Source: Bacillus albus (GTDB lineage: Bacteria; Bacillota; Bacilli; Bacillales; Bacillaceae_G). Taken from it: DNA of 64,000 nucleotides. The notes under the pieces are model-generated. The model worked only from the letters and a program-made list of their open reading frames with translations, had not been told where the DNA came from and did no database searches. Of the stretch, positions 62,413-64,000 are shown piece by piece. Position numbers and translations under genes: made by a program. How positions within the stretch are numbered: the first letter of the stretch is position 1; every line of letters begins with the position of its first letter. The stretch covers positions 1 to 64,000 of the forward strand of contig NZ_MAOE01000014.1 in assembly GCF_001884185.1 (NCBI RefSeq). The letters run 5' to 3'.

Positions 62413-63196
62413 GTATATTGAAATGATTCGAATTCGCTTTTTAATGATGCTTGCGTATCGTACAAACTATTATAGCGGGATTTTAATTTATACAATTAAT
62501 ATCGGCGCGTATTATTTTTTATGGCAAGCAATTTATAGCGGAAAAGAGAATATTGAAAGTTTATCTATTTCGCAAATGACTACGTATATCGCAATTGCGT
62601 GGATGGCACGTGCCTTTTATTTTAATAATATAGACAGGGAAATTGCGATGGAGATTCAAGAAGGACGTGTAGCGGTAGAACTTATTCGTCCATATAACTA
62701 TTTAGGGATGAAAGTGATGCAAGGTCTTGGTGAAGGAATATTTCGCTTTGCCTTCTTTTCAATTCCGGGTATGGTTATCGTTACCTTATTATTTTCATTG
62801 CAAATTACAACGAATTTTCAAACGTGGTTATATTTCTTCTTGTCTTTAATATTTAGTTTTATTATTAATACACAAATTAACTTAATGACGGGAATGCTAA
62901 CATTCTTCTTATTTAATAATAGTGGAATTATGTATGCAAAACGTGTTGTTATTGATTTATTTTCAGGTTTATTATTACCAATTAGTTTTTATCCGTTATG
63001 GGCCCAGAAGGCAATGATGTTTTTACCGTTTCAGGCCATTAGTTATATTCCGAGTATGATTTTTTCAGAAGGTATACAAGGAAGTAAATTGTATGAGGCA
63101 TTATTATTCCAAGTAATTTGGGCAATTGTACTTATTATTCCAATTGTACTCATGTGGAGAACGGCGAGAAAACGTCTAATTGTACAAGGGGGATGA
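62405..63196 (+). CDS. ABC-2 exporter permease subunit 1
   Basis: A 264-residue membrane protein with six hydrophobic segments ('YYSGILIYTINIGAYYFLWQ', 'FAFFSIPGMVIVTLLF', 'WLYFFLSLIFSFIINTQINL'). It matches the DUF990/ABC-2 permease pattern. ATG 62405 overlaps the ATPase stop by 8 nt (ATGGGTAA) and has AAGAAGG upstream; an in-frame ATG at 62387 is possible. Translationally coupled to the ATPase gene. Confidence 0.87.
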   Translation: MGKYIEMIRIRFLMMLAYRTNYYSGILIYTINIGAYYFLWQAIYSGKENIESLSISQMTTYIAIAWMARAFYFNNIDREIAMEIQEGRVAVELIRPYNYLGMKVMQGLGEGIFRFAFFSIPGMVIVTLLFSLQITTNFQTWLYFFLSLIFSFIINTQINLMTGMLTFFLFNNSGIMYAKRVVIDLFSGLLLPISFYPLWAQKAMMFLPFQAISYIPSMIFSEGIQGSKLYEALLFQVIWAIVLIIPIVLMWRTARKRLIVQGG

Positions 63197-63200
63197 TGAG

Positions 63201-63986
63201 ATGATATATATAAAACTATTTTTGCAGTATGCAAGCCAATATATAAAAACAAAATTGGAGTATCGGGGCGATTTTATCGTTGGATTACTTTCTGATTTAT
63301 CACTACAGGCTGTTAATTTAATCTTTATTCTCGTTGTGTTTGGACATACACAAGCATTAAAAGGTTGGAGTAGAGAAGAAGTCATCTTTATTTATGGTTT
63401 CTTTTTAGTACCGTTTGCCATTTTCTCTGCTTTCTTTAACATATGGGACTTTAATGATCGTTACATTATTAAAGGAGAAATGGATCGTATATTAACGAGA
63501 CCGATTCATAGTTTATTTCAAATTATATTAGAAAGAATGGAACTTGAATCTTTAATTGGAGCGATTACAGGGATGGTTGTAATGGGCTACGCAGCAGTGG
63601 AGTTGCAATTATCTTTTTACTGGTACGATTTCTTCTTATTCTTACTAATGGTAGGAGGGGGCGCACTTGTATATGGAGGGATATTTGTTACGCTTGCAAG
63701 CCTTGGTTTTTGGTCGGATGCGAAAAGTTCAATTATGCCGCTAATGTATAACATAGGTAACTATGGCCGTTATCCTGTTAATATTTATAACCGTGTGATT
63801 CGCTTCATTTTAACCTTTGTTCTACCATTTGCGTTTGTTGGAGTGTATCCAGCAGCATATTTCTTAAGAAAAACAGAGTGGAATAGTTATGCATTTGCAA
63901 CACCATTTGTGGGTGTTATCTGTTTTACGATTGCAATCACTCTTTGGAATCAAGGGGTAAAAAGGTACCGTGGTGCTGGGAATTAA
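63201..63986 (+). CDS. ABC-2 exporter permease subunit 2
   Basis: A 261-residue membrane protein with about six transmembrane helices, DUF990-like. 'MDRILTRPIHSLFQIILERME' in the cytosolic loop parallels 'REIAMEIQEGRVAVELIRPY' of the partner, typical of these paired permeases. AGGGGGATGATGAG directly precedes ATG 63201, four nt after the previous stop. The gene is complete; the window ends 14 nt later, so downstream operon members cannot be excluded. Confidence 0.87.
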   Translation: MIYIKLFLQYASQYIKTKLEYRGDFIVGLLSDLSLQAVNLIFILVVFGHTQALKGWSREEVIFIYGFFLVPFAIFSAFFNIWDFNDRYIIKGEMDRILTRPIHSLFQIILERMELESLIGAITGMVVMGYAAVELQLSFYWYDFFLFLLMVGGGALVYGGIFVTLASLGFWSDAKSSIMPLMYNIGNYGRYPVNIYNRVIRFILTFVLPFAFVGVYPAAYFLRKTEWNSYAFATPFVGVICFTIAITLWNQGVKRYRGAGN

Positions 63987-64000
63987 TTATAGAAGCTTGT

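Overview
The window is ordinary-composition, AT-rich Firmicute chromosome that I assign to the Bacillus cereus group. The evidence is gene content and order. Long runs match the B. subtilis yfk/yfj block (CaxA-YfkD-YfkA-YfjT ... PdaA-YfjP-RlmCD) and the yfh/yga block (YfhE, YfhF, RecX, YfhH, SspK, YfhJ, YfhP, MutY, YfhS, SspE, YgaB, YgaC, YgaD, YgaE, GsaB). These are interleaved with genes typical of the cereus group: PFL, an EIICB PTS, a second glutaminase, a sigma-54 amino-acid operon and dispersed hairpin repeats. No insertion sequence, prophage, CRISPR array or rRNA operon is visible.

Layout. 1-9 kb: a PfeT/ZosA-type metal ATPase (its extreme 3' end is off the window), two EamA transporters, a YhhN protein, signal peptidase I, a large TPR/dynamin-like protein and a DedA protein. 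9-19.5 kb: a pyridoxamine-oxidase-fold protein, the Ca2+/H+ antiporter, YfkD, the radical-SAM protein YfkA, class I fumarase, the spore-cortex deacetylase PdaA, a DNA glycosylase, a 23S rRNA methyltransferase and a second TruA. 20-25 kb: a sigma-54 activator divergent from a sigma-54-driven operon (lipoyl-like small protein, amino-acid permease, M20 deacylase) with a textbook -24/-12 promoter and two likely activator sites. 25-31.5 kb: an XRE/DUF1232 regulator divergent from YtaF, glutaminase, a GlcNAc-type PTS and a serine beta-lactamase-fold enzyme.

31.5-37.5 kb: a tightly overlapped six-gene operon with two small beta-barrel proteins, a nucleotide-sugar dehydrogenase, an epimerase and two bimodular family-2 glycosyltransferases (four homologous modules). 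It probably makes a surface or spore glycan. 37.5-41 kb: pflB-pflA for anaerobic mixed-acid fermentation. 41-43 kb: the glycolipid synthase UgtP, then a cluster of seven DnaA-box-like sequences and a long perfect inverted repeat. 43-55 kb: a GNAT gene preceded by a tRNA-like/terminator leader, an amidohydrolase and the yfh/yga housekeeping and sporulation block. 55-64 kb: a stand-alone glutamate synthase large subunit, GSA aminomutase and a three-gene ABC-2 exporter.

The observations I consider most worth checking are: (i) the tRNA-like element whose T-arm overlaps an intrinsic terminator just upstream of the GNAT gene (43.62-43.74 kb), (ii) the DnaA-box cluster (42.50-42.69 kb), (iii) the four-module glycosyltransferase operon, (iv) the sigma-54 control region at 21.5-21.7 kb, and (v) the TPR/dynamin-like protein with a degenerate G domain. 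All functional statements are inferred from sequence and remembered family knowledge; no database search was run.
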